64,000 nt of DNA from Nocardioides sp. S5 (GTDB taxonomy: Bacteria; Actinomycetota; Actinomycetes; Propionibacteriales; Nocardioidaceae), in assembly GCF_017310035.1 (NCBI RefSeq), contig NZ_CP022296.1, forward strand, positions 248,001 to 312,000, read 5' to 3'. Within the stretch, counting starts at the first letter, position 1. Each line of letters starts with the position of its first letter. The notes below the pieces were generated by a model. That model was given only the letters and a program-made list of their open reading frames with translations, was not told where the DNA came from and searched no databases. A program made the position numbers and the translations under genes. Below, in pieces: positions 27,231 through 38,350 of this stretch.

Positions 27231-28633
27231 GACGTGCCTTCCGTTGCAGGGGTCCAGGGGGCGGTGCGCTCACGGAGGTCGGCGTAGACCTCGCGGACGT
27301 GGGGGGTGGGGTCGGCCTCGAGCACGGTCGTCTCGGCGGCCGGCCAGGTCGGCGGAGCGGACGTCCGGGCGAGCGCCCACGCGGCCTGCCGCGCGGCGCC
27401 GAGGGCGACGTACTCACCCGACGGCGGCAGCGTCACGGACGCGCCGAGGATCGCCGGGGCCAGCGCCCGCAGCGCGGGGCTCTTCGTGGCGCCGCCGACC
27501 ATCAGCAGGCGGCGGGGCTGCTCGCTGGTGGCGGCCACCAGCCGGTCGACGGCGTCGGCGAGCGAGCACAGGAGCGCCTCGTACGCCGCTCGCGCCAGGT
27601 CGGCGCGGGTCGTGCGGGGCGTGAGCCCGGTCCAGGTGCCGACGGCGTCGGGACGGTTGGGGGTGCGCTCACCGCCGTAGTAGGGCAGCAGGGTGACGCC
27701 GCCCGCGCCGGGCGTGGACGCCAGGGCGAGCTCGGCGAGGCCGTCGTGGTCGACACCCAGCCACTGCGCCTGGAGGTCGAGGATCCCGGCGGCGTTCATG
27801 GTCGTCACCATCGGCAGGTAGCCGCCGCTGGCGTCGGCGAAGCCGGTGACCACGCCGGTGCCGTCGGCGACCGGGACCGTGCTGACCGCAGAGGCGACGC
27901 CGGAGGTGCCGACCGAGACGAGCACGTCGCCGGGACGCAGCGCCATCCCCAGGGCGGCGCCCATGTTGTCCCCGGTGCCGCCCGCGACCAGGGCTCCGCC
28001 GGCGGTCTCCGCCGCCGCCGTGCCGGGCGCGACCACCCGCGGCAGGTCCGCCGACCTGCCCAGCGCGCGCTCGAGCAGGTCGGGGCGCCAGGACCCCTCG
28101 GCGGTGGCGAAGTAGCCGGTGCCGGAGGCGTCGCCGCGGTCGGTGAAGGCCGGGGTGCCCGCCGCGGACAGGTGGCGGGAGACGTAGTCGTGGGGGAGCA
28201 GGACCGACGCCACGCGGGCGGCCCGGTCGGGCTCGTGGTCGCGCAGCCAGCGCAGCTTGGTGACGGTAAAGGAGGCGACCAGCACGCTACCGACCGCGTC
28301 GGCGCAGGCCTGCGGCCCGCCCATCTCGGTGATGAGGTCGTGGGCGGCGCCTGCGGAGCGGGTGTCGTTCCAGAGCAGGGCGTCGCGCACGGGCTCGCCG
28401 TCGGCGTCGAGGGCGACCATGCCGTGCTGCTGGCCGGCGACGGAGACCGCGTCGGCCCGCTCGAGCAGGCCCTGCGTCGCGTCGTCGACCGCGCCCAGCC
28501 AGGCACGCGGATCGACCTCGGTGCCGGGCGGGTGCGGAGCGGTCCGGGCGTCGACCACGCGCCCGTCGTCGGTGTCGACGAGGAGCGCCTTGGTCGACTG
28601 GGTCGATGAGTCGATGCCGAGCACGAGAGCCAC
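27227..28633 (-). CDS. xylB: Xylulokinase
   Basis: A 468-residue FGGY-family kinase that phosphorylates D-xylulose for the pentose phosphate pathway. The ATPase-fold start [16 protein letters not shown], the substrate loop [13 protein letters not shown] and the nucleotide region [11 protein letters not shown] and [18 protein letters not shown] are present. The GTG at 28633 coincides with the predicted transcription start, so the mRNA is probably leaderless. It is the first gene of the xylBAR operon. Confidence 0.95.
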   Translation of the reverse strand: MALVLGIDSSTQSTKALLVDTDDGRVVDARTAPHPPGTEVDPRAWLGAVDDATQGLLERADAVSVAGQQHGMVALDADGEPVRDALLWNDTRSAGAAHDLITEMGGPQACADAVGSVLVASFTVTKLRWLRDHEPDRAARVASVLLPHDYVSRHLSAAGTPAFTDRGDASGTGYFATAEGSWRPDLLERALGRSADLPRVVAPGTAAAETAGGALVAGGTGDNMGAALGMALRPGDVLVSVGTSGVASAVSTVPVADGTGVVTGFADASGGYLPMVTTMNAAGILDLQAQWLGVDHDGLAELALASTPGAGGVTLLPYYGGERTPNRPDAVGTWTGLTPRTTRADLARAAYEALLCSLADAVDRLVAATSEQPRRLLMVGGATKSPALRALAPAILGASVTLPPSGEYVALGAARQAAWALARTSAPPTWPAAETTVLEADPTPHVREVYADLRERTAPWTPATEGTS

Positions 28634-28638
28634 GTCAC

Positions 28639-28668
28639 TATTAAGTACGAGTCTCGAACTAATGTCAA
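28639..28668 (-). promoter_or_regulatory. xylB promoter with embedded operator
   Basis: On the minus strand, TTGACA (28668-28663) and TTAATA (28644-28639) are separated by 18 bp. The spacer is an imperfect dyad centred on CGAG-T-CTCG with outer TTA / TAA ends, similar in style to XylR sites of the ROK family. The start codon falls about seven bases after the -10. Confidence 0.65.
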
Positions 28669-28701
28669 TGGTGGTTCCCCCCCGACCACCGTCCTATAGA
28701 T

Positions 28702-28719
28702 GTTAGGTTTCAACCTCAC
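28702..28719. promoter_or_regulatory. 18-bp inverted repeat before the TetR gene
   Basis: GTTAGGTT-TC-AACCTCAC has 8-bp arms with one mismatch and sits just after a TATAGAT -10-like sequence, 19 bp before the TetR start codon. This is the usual place for an autoregulatory TetR operator. Confidence 0.5.
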
Positions 28720-28737
28720 GAACGAAGGGAGCGGCCC

Positions 28738-29316
28738 GTGCCACGCGCAGGACTGACCGGCGACCGCCTTGCCGAGGCCGCTGCCGACCTCGCCGACGAG
28801 GTGGGCGTCGACGGGCTCAGCCTCTCGGCCCTGGCCCGTCGCTTCGGGGTGGCGGTCCCGAGCCTCTATGCCCATGTGAGCAGCCTGCGCGACCTCCAGG
28901 TGCGGGTCGCGCTGCTGGCCCTCGAGGAGAGCGCCGACCTCGTCGCCGCGGCCCTCGCCGGGGTCAGCGGGCGCGACGCCCTCACCGCCGTCGGTGGGGT
29001 CTGGCGCACCTATGCGCGCGAGCACCCGGGCCGCTACGCCGCGACCCGGCTGCCCCTCGACCCCGCCGCGGCCGCCGCCAGCGCCGGCCCGCGCCACGCC
29101 GACCTGGCTCGCGCCTCGCTCCGCGACTACGCCCTGTCCGACGCCGACGGGACCCACGCCGTACGCCTGCTGGGCGCGACCTTCCACGGCTACGCCGCCC
29201 TCGACGCGGCTGGCGCCTTCAGCCACGGTGCCCCCGGGGCACCGACGTCCGACGACACGTGGGAGCGCGTGCTCGACGGGCTCGACACCCTGTTCCGCTC
29301 CTGGGAGACCCGATGA
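28738..29316 (+). CDS. TetR/AcrR family transcriptional regulator
   Basis: A 192-residue repressor. The N-terminal helix-turn-helix (LADEVGVDGLSLSALARRFG then VAVPSLYAHVSSLRDL) is clear. The C-terminal part (GRYAATRLPLDPA onward, with ATFHGYAALDAAGAF) fits the WHG/TetR_C ligand domain. The GTG start has GAAGGGAG six bases upstream. Its stop overlaps the SGNH hydrolase start (ATGA), so it probably controls that gene, and it may influence divergent xylB. Confidence 0.85.
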   Translation: MPRAGLTGDRLAEAAADLADEVGVDGLSLSALARRFGVAVPSLYAHVSSLRDLQVRVALLALEESADLVAAALAGVSGRDALTAVGGVWRTYAREHPGRYAATRLPLDPAAAAASAGPRHADLARASLRDYALSDADGTHAVRLLGATFHGYAALDAAGAFSHGAPGAPTSDDTWERVLDGLDTLFRSWETR

Positions 29317-30437
29317 CCGACCCGACCCTGCTCGAGACCCTCGTGAAGGGCGCCCTCGAGCTCGAGCCCACCGACCGCGGCCTGCTGCCGCACCGACTGC
29401 CCGGGTGGGCCCGCGCGCAGTCCGACGACCCGCAGCTCCACCTCGTCGAGGCCCAGCCCGCCGGCGTACGCCTCGCGCTGCGCACCACCGCCACCCGCCT
29501 GGAGCTCGACGTGCTGCCCACCAAGCGGCGCTACGTCGGCGCCCCGGCGCGACCCGACGGGTGGTACGACGTGCTGGTCGACGGCGCGCTGGTCGACCGG
29601 CTCCAGGCACCCGGCGGCAACGTGCTCGACGTCGACATGATGACGGGGGCGAGCACCTTCACCGCAGGCGACCCGACGACCCTCGTGATCGCGCTCCCGG
29701 CGGGTGCGAAGCACGTCGAGGTCTGGCTGCCGCACGACGAGCAGACCGCGCTCGTCGACCTGCGCGCGGATGCGCACGTGACCGCGGTCGACGACGACCG
29801 GCCCCGGTGGGTCCACCACGGCAGCTCGATCAGCCACGGGTCGATCGCGACCCACCCCACCGAGCCGTGGCCGGTCGTGGCCGCGCGCCTGGCCCGGCTC
29901 GACCTGGTCAACCTCGGCCTCGGCGGCAGTGCGTTGCTCGACCCCTTCGTCGCGCGCACCATCCGCGACACCCCTGCCGACCTGATAAGCCTCAAGCTCG
30001 GCGTCAACCTGGTCAACCAGGACCTGATCCGCCGCCGCGCGCTGGGCCCGGCGGTCCACGGCTGGCTCGACACGATCCGTGACGGCCACCCCGACACCCC
30101 GGTCCGGGTGGTCTCGCCCGTGCACTGCGCGATCCACGAGTCGGTGCCGGGACCCACCGCCCCCGACGCAGAGGCCTTCGCCGAGGGCCGGGTGGCGTTC
30201 GTCGCCGGCGGGGACCCCGCGCAGGTGGCGCGCGGAGCGCTCACCCTGGAGGTGGTGCGCGAGGTGCTCGCCGAGGTGGTCGAGCGACGCGACGACCCGC
30301 ACCTGGCGTACGTCGACGGGCTGGCGCTCTACGGCCCCGCGGACGAGGAGCGCCTCCCGCTGCCGGACAACCTTCACCCCGACTCCGCGGCCCACCGGCT
30401 GATCGGCGAGCGGTTCGCGGCGCTGGGGGACTGGTAG
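29313..30437 (+). CDS. SGNH/GDSL hydrolase family protein
   Basis: A 374-residue esterase/lipase-like protein. The N-terminal beta-rich domain (about 1-165) precedes an SGNH domain with the block I serine in HHGSSISHGS, the NLGLGGSA block and LKLGVNLVN. A C-terminal Asp-x-x-His appears as DNLHPDSAAH. No signal peptide is visible. Such proteins often deacetylate sugars, and the proximity to xylose genes makes an acetyl-xylose or glycan role possible, but this is inference. Confidence 0.8.
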   Translation: MTDPTLLETLVKGALELEPTDRGLLPHRLPGWARAQSDDPQLHLVEAQPAGVRLALRTTATRLELDVLPTKRRYVGAPARPDGWYDVLVDGALVDRLQAPGGNVLDVDMMTGASTFTAGDPTTLVIALPAGAKHVEVWLPHDEQTALVDLRADAHVTAVDDDRPRWVHHGSSISHGSIATHPTEPWPVVAARLARLDLVNLGLGGSALLDPFVARTIRDTPADLISLKLGVNLVNQDLIRRRALGPAVHGWLDTIRDGHPDTPVRVVSPVHCAIHESVPGPTAPDAEAFAEGRVAFVAGGDPAQVARGALTLEVVREVLAEVVERRDDPHLAYVDGLALYGPADEERLPLPDNLHPDSAAHRLIGERFAALGDW

Positions 30438-30454
30438 CGCTCTAGCATCGGCCC

Positions 30455-31465
30455 ATGGCTCGCTACGGCGCTCAGTTCGGCCCGGACATCACCTTCCTCG
30501 GCGTCCCCGCGTGCGACCTCGACGACCCGGCGACGTACGCCGGCGCCGACGTCGTCGTGGTCGGCGCACCCTTCGACGGCGGCACGTCGCACCGCCCGGG
30601 CACGCGCTTCGGGCCGCAGGCGATCCGGATGACCGACTACCTCCCGCACGACGGCTCGCGGCCGAGCCTGGCGCTGCGCACCGACGGCCTCCAGGACCTC
30701 CGTGTGGTCGACGCCGGCGACGTCGAGATGCCGCCCGGCGACATCGAGCGCGCCCTCGGGGTGCTGGAGGCGGCGGTGGAGAAGGTCGCCCGCGCCGGCG
30801 CCATCCCCGTCGTGCTCGGCGGCGACCACTCGATCGCCTTCCCCGACGCGAAGGGCGTGGCCAACGTGCTCGGCCACGGCCGCGTCTCGATGATCCACTT
30901 CGACGCGCACGCCGACACCGGCGACATCGAGTTCGGCTCGCTGTGGGGCCACGGCCAGCCGATGCGACGCCTCATCGAGTCGGGTGCGCTGCGCGGCGAC
31001 CGCTTCCTCCAGGTCGGACTGCGCGGCTACTGGCCCGGTCCCGAGACCCTCGACTGGATGGCCGCGGAGAGGATGCGGTCCTACGAGATGACCGAGATCG
31101 TCCACCGCGGGCTCACCGCGTGCCTGACCGAGGCCTTCGCCATCGCCACCGACGAGTGCGACGGCGTCTTCCTCTCCGTCGACATCGACGTCTGCGACCC
31201 CGGCCACGCGCCGGGCACCGGCACCCCGGAGCCCGGCGGCCTCAGTGCCCGCGAGCTGCTCGACGCCGTACGCCGCATCTGCCTCGAGCTGCCCGTCGTA
31301 GGCATCGACGTCGTGGAGGTCAGCCCGCCCTACGACCACGCCGACATCACGGCTGCGCTCGCCAACCGCGTCGTGCTGGAGGCGCTGTCCGCGATCGCGC
31401 GGAGGCGACGCGACGAGCGCGACGGCACGACCTGGGACCCGGCGCGCCCGCTGCTGGACCGCTAG
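30455..31465 (+). CDS. speB: Agmatinase / ureohydrolase
   Basis: A 336-residue ureohydrolase of the arginase/agmatinase fold with a binuclear manganese site: GGDHSIAFP, FDAHADTGD and SVDIDVCDPGHAPGTGTPEP. The overall length and the N-terminal GVPACDLDDPATYAGADVVV block match actinobacterial agmatinases, which release urea from agmatine to give putrescine; guanidinobutyrase activity is an alternative. A TAGCAT -10-like element lies just upstream. Confidence 0.88.
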   Translation: MARYGAQFGPDITFLGVPACDLDDPATYAGADVVVVGAPFDGGTSHRPGTRFGPQAIRMTDYLPHDGSRPSLALRTDGLQDLRVVDAGDVEMPPGDIERALGVLEAAVEKVARAGAIPVVLGGDHSIAFPDAKGVANVLGHGRVSMIHFDAHADTGDIEFGSLWGHGQPMRRLIESGALRGDRFLQVGLRGYWPGPETLDWMAAERMRSYEMTEIVHRGLTACLTEAFAIATDECDGVFLSVDIDVCDPGHAPGTGTPEPGGLSARELLDAVRRICLELPVVGIDVVEVSPPYDHADITAALANRVVLEALSAIARRRRDERDGTTWDPARPLLDR

Positions 31466-31513
31466 GCCCAGACGTGGCTCCTGGCGGCTGTGGCGTAGTG
31501 ACACCATGCGTGT

Positions 31514-31996
31514 GTGCCTGATGACGCAAGCACCCTCGTGGGACGTCCGCACTGGTCCGAGCGCTGGGCCTTCCTGGCGGGTGGCGGGCTGCTGCTGGCG
31601 GTCGGGCTCGCCAGCGTGTTCTGGAAGCAGAACCCGTGGGGTCTCGTCTTCCTGGTCGTCGGTGCGGCCACCCTGCTCGAGCTGCGACGCTGCGTCGTGG
31701 TGCGTGACGGCGAGCTCCGCGCCCAGGGTCGGTGGGCGCGCAGGACGGTCCCGCTGTCGAGCCTGCAGCAGGTGGCCGTGTCGCCGATGGCCGAGGTGTG
31801 GGTGCAGCCCGGATCCGGCCGGCCGTTCTACCTCCACATGGTGAGCCGCCTCGCCATCGGCTCGGCGCCGGGCGTGTGGGAGTTCCCGGTCCGGCTGCGT
31901 GAGCTGGCCGTCGCGAACGGCGCGCACCTCGCGGCGTGGGAGCCGGACGACACCCTCACGCCGCCCCCGGGCATCCACCCGGTGTTCAGCCGCTGA
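31514..31996 (+). CDS. Hypothetical membrane protein with PH-like domain
   Basis: A 160-residue protein with two adjacent transmembrane helices (about 19-36 and 42-57) followed by a strand-rich soluble domain (RCVVVRDGELRAQGRWARRT then VPLSSLQQVAVSP), an arrangement like small bacterial PH-domain membrane proteins. The start is a GTG at 31514 with a weak ribosome site. Function is unknown. Confidence 0.55.
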   Translation: MPDDASTLVGRPHWSERWAFLAGGGLLLAVGLASVFWKQNPWGLVFLVVGAATLLELRRCVVVRDGELRAQGRWARRTVPLSSLQQVAVSPMAEVWVQPGSGRPFYLHMVSRLAIGSAPGVWEFPVRLRELAVANGAHLAAWEPDDTLTPPPGIHPVFSR

Positions 31997-32021
31997 TCCG
32001 TCCGGTCGGTCCTGCGCCGGG

Positions 32022-32558
32022 CTAGATCCCCAGCCCCAGCAGTCCGAGCGGCTCGGTCATCTCGGTCTCCTCGTAGGTGAAGTGCGACTCGAGGTCCGCG
32101 CGCAGGTCCGCCACGGCCACCACCAGGGCGTCGACGTGCGTCGGGTCGGAGAGCACGGCCACCGCGAGCTCGTCGACCCGCTCGAGGTGGGCGTGGATGT
32201 CGAGGTGCTCCTCGGCCAGCCGCGCCGCGACCGGGGCGTACGCCTCCAGGGTGGCGACGGCGGGGAACAGGTTCTGGTCCTCGATGGTGTGGTGCATCGT
32301 CAGGAACCGGCAGACCTGCTGGCACAGCCCCGACACCTGCTGCGTCGTGAGTGCGGGGGCCAGTCGGTGCAGGTGCTCGCGGACGGCACCCACGTCGAGC
32401 GTGCCCTCGCGGAGCTCGGTGACGGCCGCCGTCAGCTGGGCCAGCTGCTGGCGGAAGTGGTCGTGGATCATCCGCAGGTGGTCGCCGGCGTGACGCTGCG
32501 TCGGAGTCAGGTCCACCTGCCCGGCCACGCGAGGTCGGGTGGCGTCGTCGATCGGCAC
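32022..32558 (-). CDS. Hemerythrin domain-containing protein
   Basis: A 178-residue four-helix-bundle protein with hemerythrin-like iron ligands: HLRMIHDHFRQ, MHHTIEDQNLFP, EEHLDIHAHLE and a C-terminal HFTYEE. It probably binds non-haem iron and senses or handles oxygen, NO or oxidative stress. The GTG at 32558 is preferred; a longer frame to 32642 would overlap the promoter of the divergent GH16 gene and lacks a ribosome site. Confidence 0.82.
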   Translation of the reverse strand: MPIDDATRPRVAGQVDLTPTQRHAGDHLRMIHDHFRQQLAQLTAAVTELREGTLDVGAVREHLHRLAPALTTQQVSGLCQQVCRFLTMHHTIEDQNLFPAVATLEAYAPVAARLAEEHLDIHAHLERVDELAVAVLSDPTHVDALVVAVADLRADLESHFTYEETEMTEPLGLLGLGI

Positions 32559-32671
32559 GACGGCGAGCCTACGGACCGACCCGACGATTTGGCTGCGCCA
32601 GGCACGCGGGACACCCTCGAGTGGAGAGCTGTCGAGAGACACGAGTCACGATGAACGAAGGAGACATCGCC

Positions 32672-33880
32672 ATGCCCGCACCACGCGCGCTGGCCGGTGG
32701 CGCCCTCGCGCTGCTGATGCCCGCGTCCCTGCTCCTGGCCACAAGCACCGGGTCGGCCGCCGATCCGTCGGTGGCCGCCCCAACTGCACTGTCGTCGCCC
32801 GAACGCCGGGCCACCCGGTCCCGGGCGAAGATCCAGGTGCTGCCCCAGATCGTGCAGCAGGGGCGCCGCACGGCCAGCCCCGACGCTGCCCGGGTGGCCA
32901 TCGCCGCCACCGTCAAGCCCCGCCGTGCCGGTCGACCCGTCCGGCTCCAGGTCAAGCGCGGCTCGGGGTGGAAGAACGTCGGCAAGGCGCGCTCGGACCG
33001 CCGCGGGCGTGCGGAGTTCTCCGCGCGCGCCACCCGCCGTGGCCTCCCGCTGACCTACCGCGTGAAGGCCCACCGGTTCAAGGGCCTGCGCCCGACCACC
33101 AGCCGTGGAGAGAGCACCGCACGCTGGCGCACACCCCACTACACCGAGAACTTCTCGGGTCGCTCGCTGCGACCCGAGTGGAGCCACCGCGGCCAGACCT
33201 ACGAGCGGGCCAGCAAGAGACTGTGCTCCAAGGGCAGCCCGAAGGCCGTCAAGGTGCGCGGCGGCAAGGTGCGCCTCAGCGTGATCAAGGACCGCAGCCG
33301 CAAGGACAGGTGCAAGGCGGTCAAGCGGGGCTCCTCGTCCGGCCGCTACGCCTACCGTCTCAACGGCCACATCTCGACGCAGGACCGCGTGTCGTTCACG
33401 TACGGCTTCGCGGCCGCGCGGATCAAGATGCACACGCGTCGTGGCCAGCACAGCAGCTTCTGGATGCAGCCCGAGGTCTCGCGGGCCGGCAGCCCGCGCA
33501 CGGCGGGCGCCGAGATCGACGTCATCGAGTACTTCGGCGACAAGCACCGCCGCGGCGGCCTGACGAGCTTCATCCACTGGAAGCGCGACGGCCGGGTCGT
33601 CAAGACCGGTTCCTGGATCAAGCAGCCGAGGAGCTTCCTGAAGAACCGGCGCGACGGGTGGTCGAAGAACTACCACGTCTTCTCCGTGGAGTGGACCCCG
33701 AAGATGTACATCTTCAGGATCGACGGCAAGGAGACCTGGCGCACGCGCAAGGGCGTCTCCGGTCAGCCCCAGTACCCGATCCTGAGCCTGCTCGCCTCCG
33801 ACTACGAGCTGTCCTACATGCGGGACGAGCAGCTGCCCCAGCACATGTCGGTCGACTGGCTGCGGATCTGGCAGGCCTGA
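32672..33880 (+). CDS. Secreted glycoside hydrolase family 16 protein
   Basis: A 402-residue exported enzyme. Residues 1-30 form a signal peptide ending near TGSAA; residues 50-155 form a basic beta-rich domain; the C-terminal 250 residues are a GH16 jelly-roll. The catalytic motif EIDVIE supplies Glu281 and Glu286 with Asp283 between. GH16 enzymes cut beta-1,3 or beta-1,4 glucans, agar or related polymers, and the substrate cannot be told. GAAGGAG lies eight bases before the ATG at 32672, so upstream starts were rejected. The domain is unusually Lys/Arg-rich. Confidence 0.88.
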   Translation: MPAPRALAGGALALLMPASLLLATSTGSAADPSVAAPTALSSPERRATRSRAKIQVLPQIVQQGRRTASPDAARVAIAATVKPRRAGRPVRLQVKRGSGWKNVGKARSDRRGRAEFSARATRRGLPLTYRVKAHRFKGLRPTTSRGESTARWRTPHYTENFSGRSLRPEWSHRGQTYERASKRLCSKGSPKAVKVRGGKVRLSVIKDRSRKDRCKAVKRGSSSGRYAYRLNGHISTQDRVSFTYGFAAARIKMHTRRGQHSSFWMQPEVSRAGSPRTAGAEIDVIEYFGDKHRRGGLTSFIHWKRDGRVVKTGSWIKQPRSFLKNRRDGWSKNYHVFSVEWTPKMYIFRIDGKETWRTRKGVSGQPQYPILSLLASDYELSYMRDEQLPQHMSVDWLRIWQA

Positions 33881-33918
33881 TCGGGTCAGCCCGGGTCAGC
33901 CCGGGTCAGCGCCCGGGC
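33881..33918. repeat. Three 10-bp tandem units and short hairpin after the GH16 gene
   Basis: CGGGTCAGCC-like 10-mers repeat three times from 33881 to 33910. The last copy forms a GCCCGGG / CCCGGGC hairpin (33899-33905 with 33912-33918). It may act as a weak terminator for the GH16 gene. Confidence 0.4.
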
Positions 33919-34012
33919 CTTCCGGCCCACCCGCGACGGGTCCTCCGGACCTGTCGCGGGTGGTGCCCCCGGCGCCATCGTGGAGGGATCGCCGAGAGAC
34001 CCGGAGGTCGCG

Positions 34013-34171
34013 ATGCTCACCCAGCAGTACGTCCAGCACGACTGGCCGCCGTTCCTGTGGGCAGCGGTGCTGCTCACCATGGCCACCCTCGTGGTGGTGG
34101 GGATGGGCCTGTTCCTGGTGCTGGCCAACCGGCCCAAGCGCCACCGGCACAGCGGTCCGCAGGCGGGCTGA
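34013..34171 (+). CDS. Small single-pass membrane protein
   Basis: A 52-residue protein with one transmembrane helix (about residues 15-38, AVLLTMATLVVVGMGLFLVL) and a short basic tail NRPKRHRHSG. GGAGG is five bases before the ATG at 34013, which favours this start over an upstream in-frame one. No family was recognised. It is the last chromosomal gene before the island. Confidence 0.55.
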   Translation: MLTQQYVQHDWPPFLWAAVLLTMATLVVVGMGLFLVLANRPKRHRHSGPQAG

Positions 34172-34178
34172 GATGCAG

Positions 34179-34212
34179 AAAACGGCCCCGGCGTGGAGCC
34201 GGGACCGTTTTT
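34179..34212. terminator. Bidirectional intrinsic terminator
   Basis: Arms 34180-34192 and 34198-34210 pair (AAACGGCCCCGGC with GCCGGGACCGTTT, one mismatch) around a 5-base loop, with T-runs on both strands. Before island insertion it would have sat directly downstream of the leftward tRNA-Arg, so it is probably that tRNA's original terminator. Confidence 0.75.
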
Positions 34213-34260
34213 GATCTGCGCGCCTGTAGGGATTCGAACCCCAAACCTTCTGATCCGTAG
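34213..34260 (-). repeat. Left attachment site (attL) with displaced tRNA-Arg 3' fragment
   Basis: This 48-bp stretch repeats 60926-60973 with one mismatch (34219). Bases 34220-34260 equal the 3' 41 bases of the tRNA-Arg gene body (T arm, variable loop and anticodon 3' stem) and then diverge, so it is not a functional tRNA. It marks the left end of the integrated element. Confidence 0.9.
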
Positions 34261-34286
34261 GGATCCGCTGAGGTGACTGGTGGGTC

Positions 34287-35712
34287 GAGTCCACGGTCGT
34301 GGTGGATGAAGGGGCCACCGCGTGACCCGGTGGCAGCACTCTAGGCAGTGAGTGCGGCGGGTGTCAGGTCCTCCTTTTGGTCGGTGGTGTCGTCGGTGTT
34401 GATCAGGGCGATGCGGGAGCGGGCCAGGACGTCGAGTCCGAGGTAGCGGCGTCCTTCGGCCCAGTCGTCGTGCTGCTCGGCCAGCACGGCGCCGATGAGC
34501 CGGATGGCGGAGTTGCGGTCGGGGAAGATCCCGACGACGTCGGTACGGCGGCGGATCTCGCGGTTGAGCCGTTCGTTCGGGTTGTTGGACCAGATCTGGC
34601 GCCAGATCTCCTTCGGGAACGCGGTGAAGGCCAGGATGTCGGCGCGAGCTTCCTCGAGGTGCTCAGCCACCGCGGGGAGCTTCTCGTACAGGGTCTCGAT
34701 GACGCGGTCGAACTGGGCGTGCACGGCCTTGGCGTCGGGCTGGTCGTAGATCGAGTGCAGCATCGCTTTGACCCAGCCCCACGACGACTTGGGCGTCGCG
34801 GACATCAGGTTCGCGGCGTAGTGGGTCCGGCAGCGTTGCCAGGCGGCACCGTCCAGGGTCGAGGTCATCGCGGCGACCAGACCGCTGTGGGCGTCCGAGG
34901 TGACGAGCTTGACCCCGGTCAGGCCGCGGGCGTTCAGGCCACGGAACAGGGTCAGCCAGCCGGCCTCGGACTCGGCTGAGCAGATGTCCACGCCGAGGAT
35001 CTCGCGGTGGCCGTCGGCGTTGATGCCGGTGGCGACCAGCACGTGGGTGTTGACCACCCGGCCGCCTTCGCGGACCTTCATCGTCAACGCGTCCGCGGCC
35101 ACGAACGTGTACGGCCCGGCATCGAGTGGCCGGGTCCGGAAGTCCTCGACGTGCGCGTCGAGCTCCTTGGCCATCACGCTGACCTGCGACTTGGACAGCC
35201 GGGTGATGCCGAGCGTTTCGACGAGCTTCTCCATCCGCCGGGTAGAGACCCCGAGGAGGTAGCAGGTCGCCACCACGGTGGTCAGTGCTCGCTCCGCACG
35301 ACGGCGTCGCTCGAGGAGCCAGTCGGGGAAGTAGGACCCCTCGCGCAGCTTGGGGATCGCGACCTGCATCGTCCCGGTGCGGGTGTCGAAGTCCCGGGTC
35401 CGGTAGCCGTTGCGGGAGTTGGTCCGATCCGGGCTGCGTTCGCCATACGGGGCGCCGCAGATCGCGTCGGCCTCGGCCGACATCAACGCCTGAACGAACG
35501 TGGACAGCATCGATCGGAGCAGGTCGGGTTCGGCGCGCTGGAGGTGCTCGGCCATGAACGCGGGCAGGTCAATAGAGTTGGGGTCGACGGTCATCGTTTG
35601 GTTCTCCTTCAGTTGTGCTTTCGCAGGTCTTCTGAAGGATCACGCGGTGGCCGTCGCTATGTCAGGACGCCACGCTCACGACGGGCCCGTCGTACACCAC
35701 ACCCGTGGACTC
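34287..35712 (-). mobile_element. IS256-family insertion sequence
   Basis: A 1.43-kb element bounded by imperfect terminal inverted repeats starting GAGTCCACGG (about 25 of 33 positions match between the two ends) and carrying one transposase gene. No identical 8-9-bp target duplication is seen at the ends, which suggests later rearrangement. It lies 26 bp inside attL and its right end supplies the last codons of adk. Confidence 0.82.
34341..35594 (-). CDS. IS256 family (Mutator-type) transposase
   Basis: A 417-residue DDE transposase. The family pattern SRNGYRTRDFDTRTGTMQVA occurs near residue 60, the first catalytic Asp in FVAADALTMKVR, the second in LVTSDAHSGLV, and the Glu in NNPNERLNREIRRRT. 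It appears full length and uninterrupted, so the element could still be active. The ATG at 35594 has a GGAG-like site upstream. Confidence 0.95.
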   Translation of the reverse strand: MTVDPNSIDLPAFMAEHLQRAEPDLLRSMLSTFVQALMSAEADAICGAPYGERSPDRTNSRNGYRTRDFDTRTGTMQVAIPKLREGSYFPDWLLERRRRAERALTTVVATCYLLGVSTRRMEKLVETLGITRLSKSQVSVMAKELDAHVEDFRTRPLDAGPYTFVAADALTMKVREGGRVVNTHVLVATGINADGHREILGVDICSAESEAGWLTLFRGLNARGLTGVKLVTSDAHSGLVAAMTSTLDGAAWQRCRTHYAANLMSATPKSSWGWVKAMLHSIYDQPDAKAVHAQFDRVIETLYEKLPAVAEHLEEARADILAFTAFPKEIWRQIWSNNPNERLNREIRRRTDVVGIFPDRNSAIRLIGAVLAEQHDDWAEGRRYLGLDVLARSRIALINTDDTTDQKEDLTPAALTA

Positions 35713-36340
35713 AACTGGGAGGGATTTGGCACCGTCAGTCCGGAGCGCTGTAGAGCGGCAAAGGTTCGACTGGTCACCTCGGTAGGCGGACCCGCACCAA
35801 AGACTTCGGTGAGAAGGCCACTGCGAGAGTAGTTCAAGAGCAATGGCTCGGTCTCCTCCGCGTAGACGTCAAGACGGCGACGGATCACTCTCTCGTTGTC
35901 GTCCGTGCGTCCCTCGGTGGCACCCCGCCGCAGCAGCCTCTCGACGATTTCGTCACCATCAACGATCAACAAGATGACCGCGTCCAGAGCAATTCCTCTT
36001 GCGGTCATCAGAACGTCGAGTTCCTCAACCTGTGCCAATGTGCGCGGATAGCCATCGAGTAGGAATCCGCCGCGAGCGTCACCCTCGTCAAGCCGATCTC
36101 GAACCATCGCGTTGGTGACGGAGTCAGGGACGTACTCGCCGAGGCTCATGAAACGCTCCGCCTCGATGCCGAGGGGTGTCTGCTTCGCCACATGGGCTCG
36201 GAAGAGATCCCCGGTGGAAATGGCGGGGATTCCCAGTTCGGCGGCGATGACCCTCGCCTGCGTCCCCTTGCCCGCTCCTGGGGGGCCCATCAAGATCAAT
36301 CTCAGTGCGGCGGGCTGCTCCTTCTTGGTCCGGCCAGAGT

Positions 36341-36344
<4 letters not shown>
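35676..36344 (-). CDS. adk: Adenylate kinase with IS-derived C-terminal tail
   Basis: A 222-residue nucleoside monophosphate kinase (2 ADP to ATP + AMP, reversible). The P-loop GPPGAGKGT is near residue 20, the NMP-binding ISTGDLFRAHVA and the lid-linked DGYPRTLAQVEELD are present, as is the short-lid arginine block RRLDVYAEETEPLL. The final 12 codons (from LSPRVWC) lie inside the IS256 right end, so the natural tail was lost, but all catalytic parts remain. The start overlaps acs by 4 bp; it probably regenerates ADP from the AMP made by acetyl-CoA synthetase. GC content is lower than its neighbours. Confidence 0.9.

Positions 36345-38350
<2,006 letters not shown>

Noticed and set aside
33881..33910. 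CRISPR-like repeat
   Set aside because: Three contiguous 10-bp units without spacers; simple tandem repeat.
34220..34260. Second tRNA-Arg gene
   Set aside because: Only the 3' 41 bases match; the D arm, anticodon 5' stem and acceptor 5' strand are absent, so it is an attachment-site remnant.
34279..35720. Target-site duplication around the IS256 element
   Set aside because: The 8-9 bases flanking the two ends are not identical, only vaguely similar.
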